Below are positions 8,779 to 17,733 of a DNA stretch of 36,074 nt, piece after piece (the first letter of the stretch is position 1; each line of letters starts with the position of its first letter). Under the pieces are notes generated by a model. The model was not told the DNA's origin, ran no database searches, and saw only the letters and a program-made list of their open reading frames with translations. A program made the translations under genes and the position numbers. This DNA is from an uncultured Oscillospiraceae bacterium (GTDB taxonomy: Bacteria; Bacillota; Clostridia; Oscillospirales; Oscillospiraceae). Location of the stretch: the NCBI GenBank assembly GCA_934661735.1, contig CAKUJN010000011.1:1-36074 (forward strand), written 5' to 3'.

Positions 8779-9522
8779 CTATCGTGCGGTCCACCATGCC
8801 TTTACAAAGGCAAACACTTCGCGCAGCGTATAATTCGCTTTCAGGATCCACGGCCAGGTATCGCTTGCAAGACCATACGGTTCCATGGAAAGCGTCCGCG
8901 CAATATATTTTGCCCGCGCCATGTGAAAATCACTCGTCACGATGAGCACGCGCGAGGTATCCATGCCGCGCGCCTGTGCAAGCTCTGCGGAGAACATCAG
9001 ATTTTCGCGTGTGTTTGAGGCTCTGCTTTCCTCGATTACGCGCTCGGGCGCGATGCCGGCCGCCGTCAGATATGACTTCATGACGGACGCTTCGGTCGTG
9101 ACCTCGTCCGCACCCTGTCCGCCGGAGACAAAGGCGACGGTCTGCGGATTCGCGCTGAGATATTCGACCGTCCTGTCCAGCCGCTTTTTCAGCGTCAGCG
9201 ACGGCTGCTCTCCCTGAATCTGCGCGCCCAGCACCACAACAAATTCCGGCATGTCCTGCGTCATCCCGTCGTCTCTCCCCTGTATCGCAATCGCACCCAT
9301 GGCTGTGAACACCGCCGCCATGGAAAGCGCAGTCAGAACAATCAGAATTCCACTCCACACACGCGGCGCGTTTTTCCGTTTCAGCACATACAGCGCCGCA
9401 AGGACCGCCGCAAGCAGCAGAAGGCACAGGCCCGTCATGCCGATGTGCAGCGGAAGCAGCACGCACACAATTCCCAACAGCGCACACAGCGCGGCCGCAA
9501 GCAACAGTCCTCTGTGTCTCAT
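8779..9522 (-). CDS. YdcF/SanA-family membrane protein (DUF218)
   Basis: 247 residues. Three to four hydrophobic helices fill the first 80 or so residues, then a DUF218 domain follows: VVLGAQIQGEQPSLTLKKRLD, a FVSGGQG loop, TEASVMKSYL, ERVIEESRASNTREN and VTSDFHMARA. These are the conserved acidic and Ser/Thr/Asn positions of the family. Members are linked to envelope integrity and, for SanA, vancomycin sensitivity; the biochemical activity is unsettled. The ATG overlaps the stop of the ABC-F gene (ATGA at 9519-9522), so translation is probably coupled. Last gene of the comEC operon. Confidence 0.88.
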   Translation of the reverse strand: MRHRGLLLAAALCALLGIVCVLLPLHIGMTGLCLLLLAAVLAALYVLKRKNAPRVWSGILIVLTALSMAAVFTAMGAIAIQGRDDGMTQDMPEFVVVLGAQIQGEQPSLTLKKRLDRTVEYLSANPQTVAFVSGGQGADEVTTEASVMKSYLTAAGIAPERVIEESRASNTRENLMFSAELAQARGMDTSRVLIVTSDFHMARAKYIARTLSMEPYGLASDTWPWILKANYTLREVFAFVKAWWTAR

Positions 9523-11405
9523 TGCGTCTCCTCCAGCTCAATGGAAAGCGCTTCCCAGCGCTCCATCATTTCCGCATAGCGCTCGTCCTCGGCCGTCTTT
9601 TCCTCCATCAGGCGCGCAAGCTCCTGATAATCGGCAGCCGCCGCGTCAATTTTCCGGTCGTAATCCGCCAGAAGCTGCTCCTGCTTTTCAATTTCGCGCT
9701 CTACGGCGCGCAGCTGCTTTTCCAGATTCCTGTCGCCGCCGCTGCGCGGCTTTTCCTTTTTCTCTTTGCGCTCTTTCGGGGCGCTCTGCTGCTGAAGCTG
9801 TTCAAATGCCTTGATCGAACGGTACTTTTCATAGCCGCACAGATGATCGCGGATCGTTCCGTTTTCCAGTTCCCAGATTCGCGTGGCAAATTTATCGACG
9901 AAATACCGGTCATGCGATACGAAGATCAGCGCGCCCTCGTATTCCTCCAGCGCATCCTCCACCCATTCGCGCGAGGCAATGTCCAGATGATTCGTCGGCT
10001 CGTCCAGAATCAGCAGGTTGATGCTCTCGTCCATCAGCATGCACAGCCGCAGGCGGCTTTGCTCGCCGCCCGAGAGCGATGCAACGGTTTTGAACACGTC
10101 CTCACCCTCGAACAAAAACGCCCCCAGACGGTCGCGCGCCGTTTGCACGGAGCAGTTCTTCTCGTACAGCATCGTATCCAGAAGTGTCCGCTCGGGATGT
10201 GCAAAGTGAATCACCTGCGGCAGATATGCCCACTTGACCGTGGGGCCGAACCGGATTTTGCCCGCGTCCGGTGCCTCCTCGCCCAGCAGGACGCGCAGAA
10301 ATGTCGTTTTCCCCGTTCCGTTGTCGCCCAGCAGCGCAATGCGCTCGCCGCCCGCCACCGTCAGCTCCACATCGGAAAACAGCGTCCTGCCATCATAGCT
10401 TTTCGTCAGGTTCTTGACGGAAAGCACCTCGTCGCCAAAGAAATCGCGCTGGTTGAAGCGCGCGCGCATTGTCTTTTCCTTATGCGGCCTGTCTGTTTTT
10501 TCGATGCGCTCCATGCGGTGCTGGATGGACATGGCGCGGCGGTAGAGCGTACGGTTGTTGATGCCCCAGCCCTTCATGCGCTCAAGTGTAAAGCCGAGCT
10601 GGCCGAGCTTTGCCTGCTCCTTTTCGTACTGTTTGAGCTGAAGCTCAAACCGCGCCTGCTTTTCCTGCACATAAAATGAGTAATTGCCGCTGTAGAATTC
10701 CGCCCTGCCGTCGTGAATCTCAATAATCCGGCTGACAACGCGGTCGAGAAAATAGCGGTCGTGCGAAATGGTCAGGACGGTGCCCTTAAAGCGTTCGATA
10801 TAGCCCTCAAGCCATTCGACGCTGTTCATATCCAGATGGTTCGTCGGCTCATCCAGCAGCAGGATGTCCGTCTTTTCCAGCAGCAGCCGTGCCAGATTGA
10901 CGCGCGTTTTTTCGCCGCCGGAGAGACTGGCGAACAGCTGCCCGCGCATTGCCGGCGAAATGGCAAGACCGTTGCAGATTTTGTCCGTCTCGGTATTCAT
11001 CTCATAGCCGCCGCCGACGGAAAAGCGGTTGGACAGCTCATCATAGCGCCGCAGCAGCTCCTGCGGCGTATGCTCGGTCATCTGACGCTCAAGCTGCTCC
11101 ATCTTCCGGCGCAGCGCCTCCAGTTCGGAAAACGCCGCGTGCAGCACGTCCGCAACCGTATATTCTGCCGGATAATTCGGGATCTGTGAGATCAGGCCGA
11201 TCTTTTTCCCGCCGGCAAACGCGATTTCACCGGAGTTATAGTCCAGTTCGCCGGTGAGAATGCGGAACAGCGTCGTCTTGCCCGCGCCGTTTCGGCCCAG
11301 CAGGCCGACACGCTCACCGGATTGAATGTCAAAGCTGATCCCGTCCAGCACGCGGCGTTCGGAATCAAAGCTCTTGACCAGATTTTTGACAGATATGTCG
11401 ATCAT
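9519..11405 (-). CDS. ABC-F family ribosome-associated ATPase
   Basis: 628 residues with two ABC ATPase domains and no membrane segments. Domain 1 has Walker A GRNGAGKTT (37-45), signature LSGGEKTR and Walker B LLLDEPTNHLD. Domain 2 has GDNGTGKTT, LSGGEQSR and LILDEPTNHLD. Between them lies the long charged helical linker typical of ABC-F proteins. The C-terminus is a Lys/Glu-rich coiled coil (EREIEKQEQLLADYDRKID). Such proteins act at the ribosomal E site; housekeeping (Uup/YdiF/EttA-like) and antibiotic-protection members look alike. The position in a conserved housekeeping operon favours the former. Start ATG with GAGGAAGTCAAT upstream. Confidence 0.92.
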   Translation of the reverse strand: MIDISVKNLVKSFDSERRVLDGISFDIQSGERVGLLGRNGAGKTTLFRILTGELDYNSGEIAFAGGKKIGLISQIPNYPAEYTVADVLHAAFSELEALRRKMEQLERQMTEHTPQELLRRYDELSNRFSVGGGYEMNTETDKICNGLAISPAMRGQLFASLSGGEKTRVNLARLLLEKTDILLLDEPTNHLDMNSVEWLEGYIERFKGTVLTISHDRYFLDRVVSRIIEIHDGRAEFYSGNYSFYVQEKQARFELQLKQYEKEQAKLGQLGFTLERMKGWGINNRTLYRRAMSIQHRMERIEKTDRPHKEKTMRARFNQRDFFGDEVLSVKNLTKSYDGRTLFSDVELTVAGGERIALLGDNGTGKTTFLRVLLGEEAPDAGKIRFGPTVKWAYLPQVIHFAHPERTLLDTMLYEKNCSVQTARDRLGAFLFEGEDVFKTVASLSGGEQSRLRLCMLMDESINLLILDEPTNHLDIASREWVEDALEEYEGALIFVSHDRYFVDKFATRIWELENGTIRDHLCGYEKYRSIKAFEQLQQQSAPKERKEKKEKPRSGGDRNLEKQLRAVEREIEKQEQLLADYDRKIDAAAADYQELARLMEEKTAEDERYAEMMERWEALSIELEETQ

Positions 11406-11458
11406 ATTGACTTCCTCAGCATCATGGGCGGCCGTCTCCGCCGTGCGGAGCCTCCGCC

Positions 11459-12052
11459 CTATCCGTAATTTGCATATTGCTCCAGAAACTCACTTCTGGT
11501 AAACAGCAGATTCAGCGCCTGCAAAAGCGCGTTCGCGCTCATATGCTCCGGCAGGCCCAGCTGCCGCTGCAATGCTTTTCTGCGCGCGGCGCTGTCCGCG
11601 CCGCCGCTCAGGCCCAGTGCATAGAGGTCGGCCTTTGTGACCGGCTCGCTGCACGCCCTGCGCGCCGTACCGTCAATTTCCGCGCCAGCGTCGCGCAGCG
11701 CCTGCACAAGCACCTCCGGCCGCATACCCTCCACGCCAAGCTTTCCCTCTTTTCCGGCCTGCGCCTTGCGCTTCTCCTTGCCGTAGATATCAGGGATATA
11801 GGCATGCAGAATATTCTCGCCCGCCAGCGCGCCTTTCAGGTAGTTTCGGATGACAAAGCCCGCGCCGTCCGAGTCCGTCAGGACAACCAGTCCCCTGCGG
11901 CGCGCAGCCGTCCGCAGAAGTGCAAGCTGCTCGCGGTCGGAGAAAATGCCGAAGCCGCGCGTCTCAAAAACCGGCGCGTTGATAATCTGCCGCAGCGCGT
12001 TGACGTCATAGCGTCCCTCTACCACCACGGCCTGTCTGAGCTTATACACGGC
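11459..12052 (-). CDS. rnmV: Ribonuclease M5-like Toprim protein (5S rRNA maturation)
   Basis: About 197 residues. Start taken at GTG 12052, with AGGAGG 6 bp upstream; this overlaps the end of holA by 11 bp, so the two are probably translationally coupled. An N-terminal Toprim fold shows the Glu motif AVVVEGRYDVNAL and the D-x-D motif VVLTDSDGAG. The C-terminal part (DUF4093-like) reads KADLYALGLSGG..., LLFTRSEFLEQYANYG. Family role: RNase M5 trims precursor 5S rRNA, with ribosomal protein L18 as partner. Some Clostridia carry this variant instead of canonical RnmV, so identity as RNase M5 is likely but not certain. Confidence 0.82.
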   Translation of the reverse strand, partial: AVYKLRQAVVVEGRYDVNALRQIINAPVFETRGFGIFSDREQLALLRTAARRRGLVVLTDSDGAGFVIRNYLKGALAGENILHAYIPDIYGKEKRKAQAGKEGKLGVEGMRPEVLVQALRDAGAEIDGTARRACSEPVTKADLYALGLSGGADSAARRKALQRQLGLPEHMSANALLQALNLLFTRSEFLEQYANYG

Positions 12053-13100
12053 GCGCCTCCTGCGCCAGCTGCGCAATCAGCAGTTCCAGCAGCCGTTCGG
12101 GATCGCCGCCGCCGGATTTCATGGCAATATCGGTCCGCATGCAAAGCTCCACACCCTGTACGCAGAAGCGCTCGGACACACGCCGTGCCGACTGCATGGC
12201 GATTCCGGCGGCGTAGCTGCTTTTGATGTCCGCCAGCTCCATCAGCGTCTGCTGGCTCTTTCCCGCGCCGGAAACGACTCTGGCATAGTATAGTCTGCGC
12301 ATCTGTGAGCTGATCGCGCCCAGAATTCTGACCGGCTCCTCCTGAAGCGCGAACAGATCCTGAAGCTTCCGCAGCGCCGTGTCATAATCGCCCGACGCGA
12401 TGGCGTTGGAGATGTCAAAGCTCTGCGCGCTGAGTGTGGGCGTCACCACGGCGTCAATATCGCTTCTGGCAATTGCCGGCGTGGTGCAGTAGTGTGCAAT
12501 TTTGCCGATCTCGCTTCCCAGCGCCGTCATTCCGCCGCCGGTCAGAAAAATCAGATACCGGCACAGCTCGTCGGAGATATCCTTGCCAAGCGCCTTAAAG
12601 TGCCGGAAAACCCATCCGGCAAGCTCGCGCTCGGACTGCTTTTTGAAGTCCACTACGAAGGCCTTTTTCTTCAAAACCTCGCGCAGACGGCTTTTTTCAG
12701 GTCCTGGCTTATACGTAACCGTATCATAAACCAGCACCACACAGCAGTATTCCGGAATGTCCTCCAGCACGGCGGCATACTGCTCGCACTGCGACGCGGC
12801 CATCCGGTAAAAATCCACGTCGTCCACGCGGACAAACGTCCGTTCGGCCATCATCGGCATGGCCTCCACCGCGTCGGCCAGCGCCTCGGGCGTCAGGTTC
12901 TCGGCGGAAAAGCGGTGCTCGTTGAACGCGCCTGCCGGTCCGCCGGTCATTTTTCCCGAAAGCAGCCGCAGATAATGCTCCCGCAGGAATGCCTCTTCCC
13001 CGCAGAAAATGTAGAGGTTCTGATATTCACCGTTTTTGATATCCGCCTTCAGCCGCGTCAGCGCGTCGTCGCGCTCGGGCGTGCGGGCTGCCTTTGCCAT
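12042..13100 (-). CDS. holA: DNA polymerase III delta subunit
   Basis: 352 residues. The N-terminal part (NGEYQNLYIFCGEEAFLREHYLRLL) is the degenerate nucleotide-binding region of delta. It continues with FVRVDDVDFY..., CCVVLVYDTVTYKPGPEKSR and the middle AAA+ lid domain (GKDISDELCRYLIFLTGGGMTALGSEIGKIAHY). The C-terminal helical domain ends LMELADIKSSYAAGIAMQSARR. Delta opens the sliding clamp within the clamp loader. It starts 4 bp after the comEC stop, with GAGGG as RBS, a very common gene order in Firmicutes. Confidence 0.93.
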   Translation of the reverse strand: MAKAARTPERDDALTRLKADIKNGEYQNLYIFCGEEAFLREHYLRLLSGKMTGGPAGAFNEHRFSAENLTPEALADAVEAMPMMAERTFVRVDDVDFYRMAASQCEQYAAVLEDIPEYCCVVLVYDTVTYKPGPEKSRLREVLKKKAFVVDFKKQSERELAGWVFRHFKALGKDISDELCRYLIFLTGGGMTALGSEIGKIAHYCTTPAIARSDIDAVVTPTLSAQSFDISNAIASGDYDTALRKLQDLFALQEEPVRILGAISSQMRRLYYARVVSGAGKSQQTLMELADIKSSYAAGIAMQSARRVSERFCVQGVELCMRTDIAMKSGGGDPERLLELLIAQLAQEARRV

Positions 13101-13104
13101 GCCG

Positions 13105-15381
13105 TTACCCTCGAATCATAATCGTGCCGCATTCGTCGGTCCGCCAGACCGCCGCGGCAAATTTCTCAATCCGCTCCAGCGTCTCGTCCGCCGGATGTCC
13201 ATAGCTGTTTTCTCCCACCGAAATTACAACTGTCAGCGGCTGTATCCGGTTCAAAAGCGCATAGCCAGTCGAAGTGCGCGAGCCGTGATGCCCTGCCACC
13301 AGAAGCTCCGCCCTGCCAAGTTCCGGATGCGTCTGTAAAAGTGCGTACTCCGCCTCCACAGGCAGATCGCCGGTTACTAGAATATCATAATCCGTCGCCG
13401 ATGCCAAGACGCAGATTCCCGCCTCGTTGGAGCCGCCGTCCAGAACCGGCGCAAAAACCGTCATGTTCCCGCCGTCAAACGGCAGCAGGCAGTCCTCGCT
13501 GACCAGCTGAACCGCGGTTCCGCGCGCTTCAGCCGCCTGAATCAGCTCACGCCGCAGCACCGGATCGTTTTCCGTGTCCGGAATCAGAAGCGTATCCACC
13601 TGCACACGCCGCAGAAGCTGCGCTGCGCCTCCGGCGTGATCCGCATCATAGTGCGTCAGAATCAGCGCGTCAATGCGCCCCTCACCCGCGCTCAGCAAAA
13701 AGCGCGCGGCGTCCTCGCCCGCCTGTTGGGGATTGCTGCCGCCGCAGTCGACCACCGCCGTCCAGTTCCCGCAGCCATAGATCAGGCACTGCCCCTGTCC
13801 CACGTCCAGCGCCGTAAAGGTAAAGCGCGGCAGATGAAAATCCGCCCAGGACAGCAGCATGGCTGCAAGCAGCCCCGCTGCGGTGCACGCCAGCGACGGC
13901 AGGAGCTTCGGCTTTTCCGGCGCGAACAGCCAGAACAAAAGCGCCGCCCACAGTATCACGCTCCACACCGTCAGATAGGCGTTTTCCAGATACACCGCCG
14001 CGAACGGCAGCTTTGCAAACAGCCGCGCCGTCCAAAGCACATAATCCGCCAGACGGCTGAGCAGCCATCCGAGGCCAAGCGCCGGCGGAGCCCAGATCAG
14101 CGCTGTCAGCAGGACCGGTACGCCGGCGCTGAAGCAGAGCGTGACCGCCCAGAGCGTCAGCACATTGACCAGCGGGGAAACCAGCGAAACCGTCCCGAAA
14201 TACGCCGCCGACAGTGGCAGTGAAAACGCCATCGATGCAAGCGAGCACGCAAACGAGGTGAGCATCGTCTCCGGCAGCCACCGCAGCCATTTTGCCCGCA
14301 CGCAGATCTTCTGATACCAGCCGCTTTTCGCAACCGGCTCACGAATACGCTGTGCAAACAGCATAACACCGCCCGCTGCTGCAAACGAAAGCTGCAGCCC
14401 GACGTTGTACACCGACCACGGATCAGCCGCCAGAAGCAGCATCAGCGCAACGGAAAGTGAGGTCGGCGGGTCATTTTCCCGCCGGACCAGCGGCGCCAGG
14501 AGCAACAGCAGATGCATGCACCCCGCACGGCTGGCCGAAGCAGAGCCGCCGGTCATCAGCACGAAAAACAGAATCAGCGGAATGCCGATTCCTGCGGCAA
14601 GCCTTCGCCGCGGGCCGCAGATCGCCGTCAGCATACCCAGAAGGATCGACACATGCATACCGGAAACCGCAACCGTATGATAGATTCCCGCCAGTGACAG
14701 CGCGTTGCGCGTGGAAAAGTCCAATCCGGCGCGGTCGCCCGTCATCAGCGCCGTCAGAAAGCCCGCCGCGCCGCTGCCGTCAAAGACCTCCGCGATTTTT
14801 CTCTGCAATCGCAGCGCAAACAGCGCCGGCCAGTGCCGGAGCGTGCGGACCGCCGGACAGCGGATCTGATACGCGCCGCGCACCGCAGCCGTAAACCACA
14901 CGCCGCGTGAGCGGAAATAGAGATTCTCATCCTCCGACGGACGCTGCGGCGTCAGCTTCAGTTCCGCCGTGGTGTGAATGTGATCGCCAGGCAGAATACC
15001 GGCAGCCGTATTGTCCAGATACAGCATCACGCGGTAGCGCCGGCTGCCCAGCCGGACCTGTGCCAGCACACCGACGCCATGCTTTGTCTGCGCGGGCGCG
15101 TCCAGCGCCAGCGCGTCGAGCTGGACAGTCCTGCCATCGAACGACTCGGCATTGACGCAAAACAGCAAACGGTATCCGGCCGACCACAAAAGCCCCGCGC
15201 AAAGCCCCAGCGCACAGATCAGCGCCCGTCCCGCACGCTTTCCCATAAGCCGCACAGCCAGCACGCCCGACAGCACGGTGCCTGCGGCAAGTCCCGCCGC
15301 CGGCAGCGGTGCAACTGCGCACAGGACCCCGAGTGCGCACGCGGCGCAGAACGCCAGCGAAAAGATCATCAGTCTGCGCAC
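13105..15381 (-). CDS. comEC: ComEC/Rec2 DNA-uptake channel protein
   Basis: About 758 residues. Start at GTG 15381, with GGAGGT 6 bp upstream; the longer frame (to 15477) lacks an RBS and runs over the promoter. Order: two or three N-terminal helices, an OB-like DUF4131 domain (ESFDGRTVQLDALAL..., about 70-150), the multi-helix Competence domain (YHTVAVSGMHVSILLGML; SASRAGCMHLLLLL), and a C-terminal metallo-beta-lactamase domain with HYDADHAGG and VAGHHGSRTSTG. ComEC carries single-stranded DNA across the membrane during transformation, and the C-terminal domain is thought to degrade the other strand. First gene of the operon. No comEA is next to it here. Confidence 0.93.
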   Translation of the reverse strand: MRRLMIFSLAFCAACALGVLCAVAPLPAAGLAAGTVLSGVLAVRLMGKRAGRALICALGLCAGLLWSAGYRLLFCVNAESFDGRTVQLDALALDAPAQTKHGVGVLAQVRLGSRRYRVMLYLDNTAAGILPGDHIHTTAELKLTPQRPSEDENLYFRSRGVWFTAAVRGAYQIRCPAVRTLRHWPALFALRLQRKIAEVFDGSGAAGFLTALMTGDRAGLDFSTRNALSLAGIYHTVAVSGMHVSILLGMLTAICGPRRRLAAGIGIPLILFFVLMTGGSASASRAGCMHLLLLLAPLVRRENDPPTSLSVALMLLLAADPWSVYNVGLQLSFAAAGGVMLFAQRIREPVAKSGWYQKICVRAKWLRWLPETMLTSFACSLASMAFSLPLSAAYFGTVSLVSPLVNVLTLWAVTLCFSAGVPVLLTALIWAPPALGLGWLLSRLADYVLWTARLFAKLPFAAVYLENAYLTVWSVILWAALLFWLFAPEKPKLLPSLACTAAGLLAAMLLSWADFHLPRFTFTALDVGQGQCLIYGCGNWTAVVDCGGSNPQQAGEDAARFLLSAGEGRIDALILTHYDADHAGGAAQLLRRVQVDTLLIPDTENDPVLRRELIQAAEARGTAVQLVSEDCLLPFDGGNMTVFAPVLDGGSNEAGICVLASATDYDILVTGDLPVEAEYALLQTHPELGRAELLVAGHHGSRTSTGYALLNRIQPLTVVISVGENSYGHPADETLERIEKFAAAVWRTDECGTIMIRG

Positions 15382-15474
15382 GCAAGCACCTCCAAACGCC
15401 GGATTTGTTCGCTTCTTTTCTGGTATCATACCATAAACTGCCGAAAAACGGAAGCTGTTTGTCGACAATGAACG

Positions 15475-15509
15475 CAAAAAGCACCTCCCGCTTTCGGCAG
15501 GAGGCGCTT
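15475..15509 (-). terminator. Rho-independent terminator of ridA
   Basis: Minus-strand stem GCGCCTCC ... GGGAGGTGC (one G-U) with a CGAAAG-type loop, then TTTTTG. It lies about 15 bp after the ridA stop, between the ridA and comEC units. Confidence 0.8.
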
Positions 15510-15522
15510 CAACATTGGAAAA

Positions 15523-15894
15523 TCAGAGTGCCGCCACGGCCTCGATCTCGACAAGACCGCCCGCGGGGAGCGCCGCAACCTGCACGCAGGAGCGCGCTGG
15601 CCACTCGCTTGTAAAGAATTCGCCGTAAATCCGGTTGACCACCGCAAAATTGGCAAGATCTGTTACAAACACTGTCGTCTTGACCACGTCGGAAAGCGCC
15701 GCGCCGGATGCCTCCAGAACCGTGCGGAGATTGCTCAGCGCAAAGCGCGTCTGCGCCTCAATGCCCTCGGCCAGCGTGCCGGTCGCGGGGTCAAAGCCAA
15801 GCTGTCCGGAGGTGTAGACGAAACCGCCTGCCTTGCAGGCGTGGGAATACGGACCGATTGCGGCAGGCGCCGCGATATTGATCGTTTGCTTCAT
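15523..15894 (-). CDS. ridA: RidA family enamine/imine deaminase
   Basis: 123 residues, full length for the YjgF/YER057c/UK114 family. Family marks: APAAIGPYSHACKAGGFVYTSGQ at the start, NLRTVLEASGAALSDVVKTTVFVTD, and the active-site region PARSCVQVAALPAGGLVEIEAVA with the conserved Arg and terminal Glu. RidA hydrolyses reactive 2-aminoacrylate and related enamines from PLP enzymes, protecting the cytoplasm. GAAAGGAAAACAGCT precedes the ATG. It starts 34 bp after the NSS transporter gene, so the two are probably co-transcribed, hinting that the transporter takes up an amino acid. Confidence 0.94.
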   Translation of the reverse strand: MKQTINIAAPAAIGPYSHACKAGGFVYTSGQLGFDPATGTLAEGIEAQTRFALSNLRTVLEASGAALSDVVKTTVFVTDLANFAVVNRIYGEFFTSEWPARSCVQVAALPAGGLVEIEAVAAL

Positions 15895-15928
15895 AGCTGT
15901 TTTCCTTTCGTATCCTTAGATTTCGTAT

Positions 15929-17263
15929 TCATCCGATGCCGCCGGCCGTCAGGCTGCCCAGCACCAGTACCAGAATTGTCAACCCGCAGAACAGATACCT
16001 GCCCAGTCCCGCAAACAGGCCGGCCGCGCGGCTTCCGCTGCCCTTTTCAATTTCGGACACCGCATACTCCCTGCCACAGACCCAGAAGAACATCACCGCC
16101 GCCAGCAGTGCGCCGATCGGGCAGATATAGATCGAGCAGACGTCCATCCAGTCTGAGACAATGCCGGAAATCAATACGGCAATAACCGTACCGACGCCAA
16201 GCACCAGCACAACCGCCGGAAAACGTTTCATGCCCAGCCGGTTTTGCAGCGCCTCGATGGGCGACTCAAAGAGATTGATCAGCGAACTGAGGCCGGCAAA
16301 CAGCGCCGCAATAAAGAATACAACCGCAATCACCGCGCCATATGGCATTTCGCGGAAAATCAGCGGCAGATAGACAAACATCAGGCCAGGGCCGCTGGTG
16401 ATCTCAGCGTTGAAATCGATGCCTGCCGAATAAACCGCCGGAATGATGGCCAGCGCCGCAACAAACGCAGCCAGCGTGTCAAACACAGCAACGGCGATTG
16501 CACTTCTGGGAATGTTCACATCATCATCAATGTACGAGCCGTAGACCAGCGTTCCGCTTCCGGCCAGCGACAGGGAGAAAAACGCCTGTCCCAGCGCATA
16601 CTTCCACATATTCCCCGACAACAGCTGACTCCAGTCGGAGATTTGGAACATGTAGCGGTACCCGTCTGCCGCACCACTGAGCGTAGATACATAAATTGCA
16701 ATCGCGATAAACAGCGCGAAAAACACGGGCATAAAAATCTTGTTGGAATTTTCAATTCCCTTTGACACGCCGAATACCAGAATCAAAAATGAAATGATCA
16801 GCGCCGCCAGATGGAAGCCCAGATTGTTCGTGCCGGTCGCCGCCGTCCCGAACGCGCCCCAGAAGCCGTCCACGGTCTCCGGCGCAAGCGTCGCACCGGT
16901 AAACGTGCCGACCGTATAGCGGATAATCCAGCCGACAACCACGCTGTAGCCAATGGCCATAGCAAAGCTGCCCAGCACCGGCACCATGGACAGTACCGTT
17001 CCCGCCCCGCGGCAGCCGCGGCGCTCCATCGCGCCCTCAAACGCGCCCATCGGACCGGCACGCATCGCACGGCCGAAGGCCATCTCGCCGATAACGCCGG
17101 AAAAGCCGATCACTACAACACAAATCAGATATGCAATCAGAAATGGTGCGCCGAATGCGGCAACGCGGCGCGGGAAAAGCCAGATGTTGCCCATCCCCAC
17201 GGCCGATCCGATGCACGCCAGCACAAAGCCGAAGCTGTTTTTAAAGCCATCGCGTTTTTTCAT
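15929..17263 (-). CDS. Sodium-dependent NSS-family amino acid transporter
   Basis: 444 residues with about eleven hydrophobic segments, as in short bacterial neurotransmitter:sodium symporters such as MhsT. The first helix carries the unwound ion-binding region FVLACIGSAVGMGNIWLFP; the usual Arg of GNIWRFP is Leu here. Later signatures: VIGFSGVIGEMAFGRAMR, AFFSLSLAGSGTLVYGSY and FIAALFAGLSSLINLFE. It couples Na+ entry to uptake of an amino acid or related amine; substrate not deducible. GGAGAGAGAAGAA precedes the ATG. Likely operon with ridA. Confidence 0.9.
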   Translation of the reverse strand: MKKRDGFKNSFGFVLACIGSAVGMGNIWLFPRRVAAFGAPFLIAYLICVVVIGFSGVIGEMAFGRAMRAGPMGAFEGAMERRGCRGAGTVLSMVPVLGSFAMAIGYSVVVGWIIRYTVGTFTGATLAPETVDGFWGAFGTAATGTNNLGFHLAALIISFLILVFGVSKGIENSNKIFMPVFFALFIAIAIYVSTLSGAADGYRYMFQISDWSQLLSGNMWKYALGQAFFSLSLAGSGTLVYGSYIDDDVNIPRSAIAVAVFDTLAAFVAALAIIPAVYSAGIDFNAEITSGPGLMFVYLPLIFREMPYGAVIAVVFFIAALFAGLSSLINLFESPIEALQNRLGMKRFPAVVLVLGVGTVIAVLISGIVSDWMDVCSIYICPIGALLAAVMFFWVCGREYAVSEIEKGSGSRAAGLFAGLGRYLFCGLTILVLVLGSLTAGGIG

Positions 17264-17569
17264 TTCTTCTCTCTCCTTTTCCGTGCCCGCGGCGCGCGGG
17301 CGCTGCGCCCCAACGGCACAGTTTCACCTTGCTGGTACCTGCCCTTTCGAGTGCATCAATGGGTAAAACACAGATGATAACACACAAAATCCCGCACACC
17401 TTTGTATGTGGGATTCATTGTGTTGCATGAACACGACGGACCAACCGCCAAATCTGGAGCACAAACCCGCAATCCAGCGAAGCGATTGCGGGTTTGAACG
17501 AAGAAAGACCTTTGTTGTCGAGATGAACGCGCTTGCGCGGTCATCTGACATCCAAAGGTCATTTCTGAG
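17264..17569. other. Structured gap between NSS gene and tRNA-Leu
   Basis: No credible gene. Three consecutive hairpins: 17388-17415 (AATCCCGCACACC / TGTATGTGGGATT), 17463-17495 (AAACCCGCAATC / GATTGCGGGTTT), and 17508-17560 (GACCTTTG / CAAAGGTC enclosing GATGA/TCATC and GCGC/GCGC steps). They would lie downstream of tRNA-Leu in its transcript. They may act as a terminator or processing region, or form an unknown structured RNA; none carries a clean minus-strand T-run. Confidence 0.5.
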
Positions 17570-17655
17570 TGGTGCCGGTGGTGGGACTCGAACCCACACG
17601 CCATCGCTGGCAACGGATTTTGAGTCCGCCTCGTCTACCATTCCAACACACCGGC
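17570..17655 (-). tRNA. tRNA-Leu (CAA anticodon)
   Basis: Minus-strand cloverleaf. Acceptor GCCGGTG pairs with CACCGGC, followed by discriminator A and an encoded CCA (17572-17570). The D-arm includes GGAATGGTAGACGAG. The anticodon arm CGGA-CTCAAAA-TCCG puts CAA at positions 34-36. The long class II variable arm TTGCCAGCGATGGCGT and the T-arm GTGGGTTCGAGTCCCAC complete it. The long variable arm and UUG-reading anticodon identify leucine. Confidence 0.96.
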
Positions 17656-17670
17656 AGGTGACCGGCAATT

Positions 17671-17699
17671 ATTATAATACATCCGCCGGAGCGAGTCAA
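17671..17699 (-). promoter_or_regulatory. Sigma-A promoter of tRNA-Leu
   Basis: TTGACT (17699-17694), 17 bp, TATAAT (17676-17671) on the minus strand, about 15 bp before the tRNA 5' end. It sits directly after the rex stop codon. Confidence 0.85.
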
Positions 17700-17733
17700 G
17701 AAGTTTTCCCCGCGGACGGCATGTTTGCGCACG

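Noticed and set aside
15460..15471. TTGTCGACAA upstream of comEC as a Spo0A box
   Set aside because: Only a partial match to TGTCGAA, palindromic by chance for a short GC-balanced word, and at the end of the ridA terminator region; too weak to annotate.
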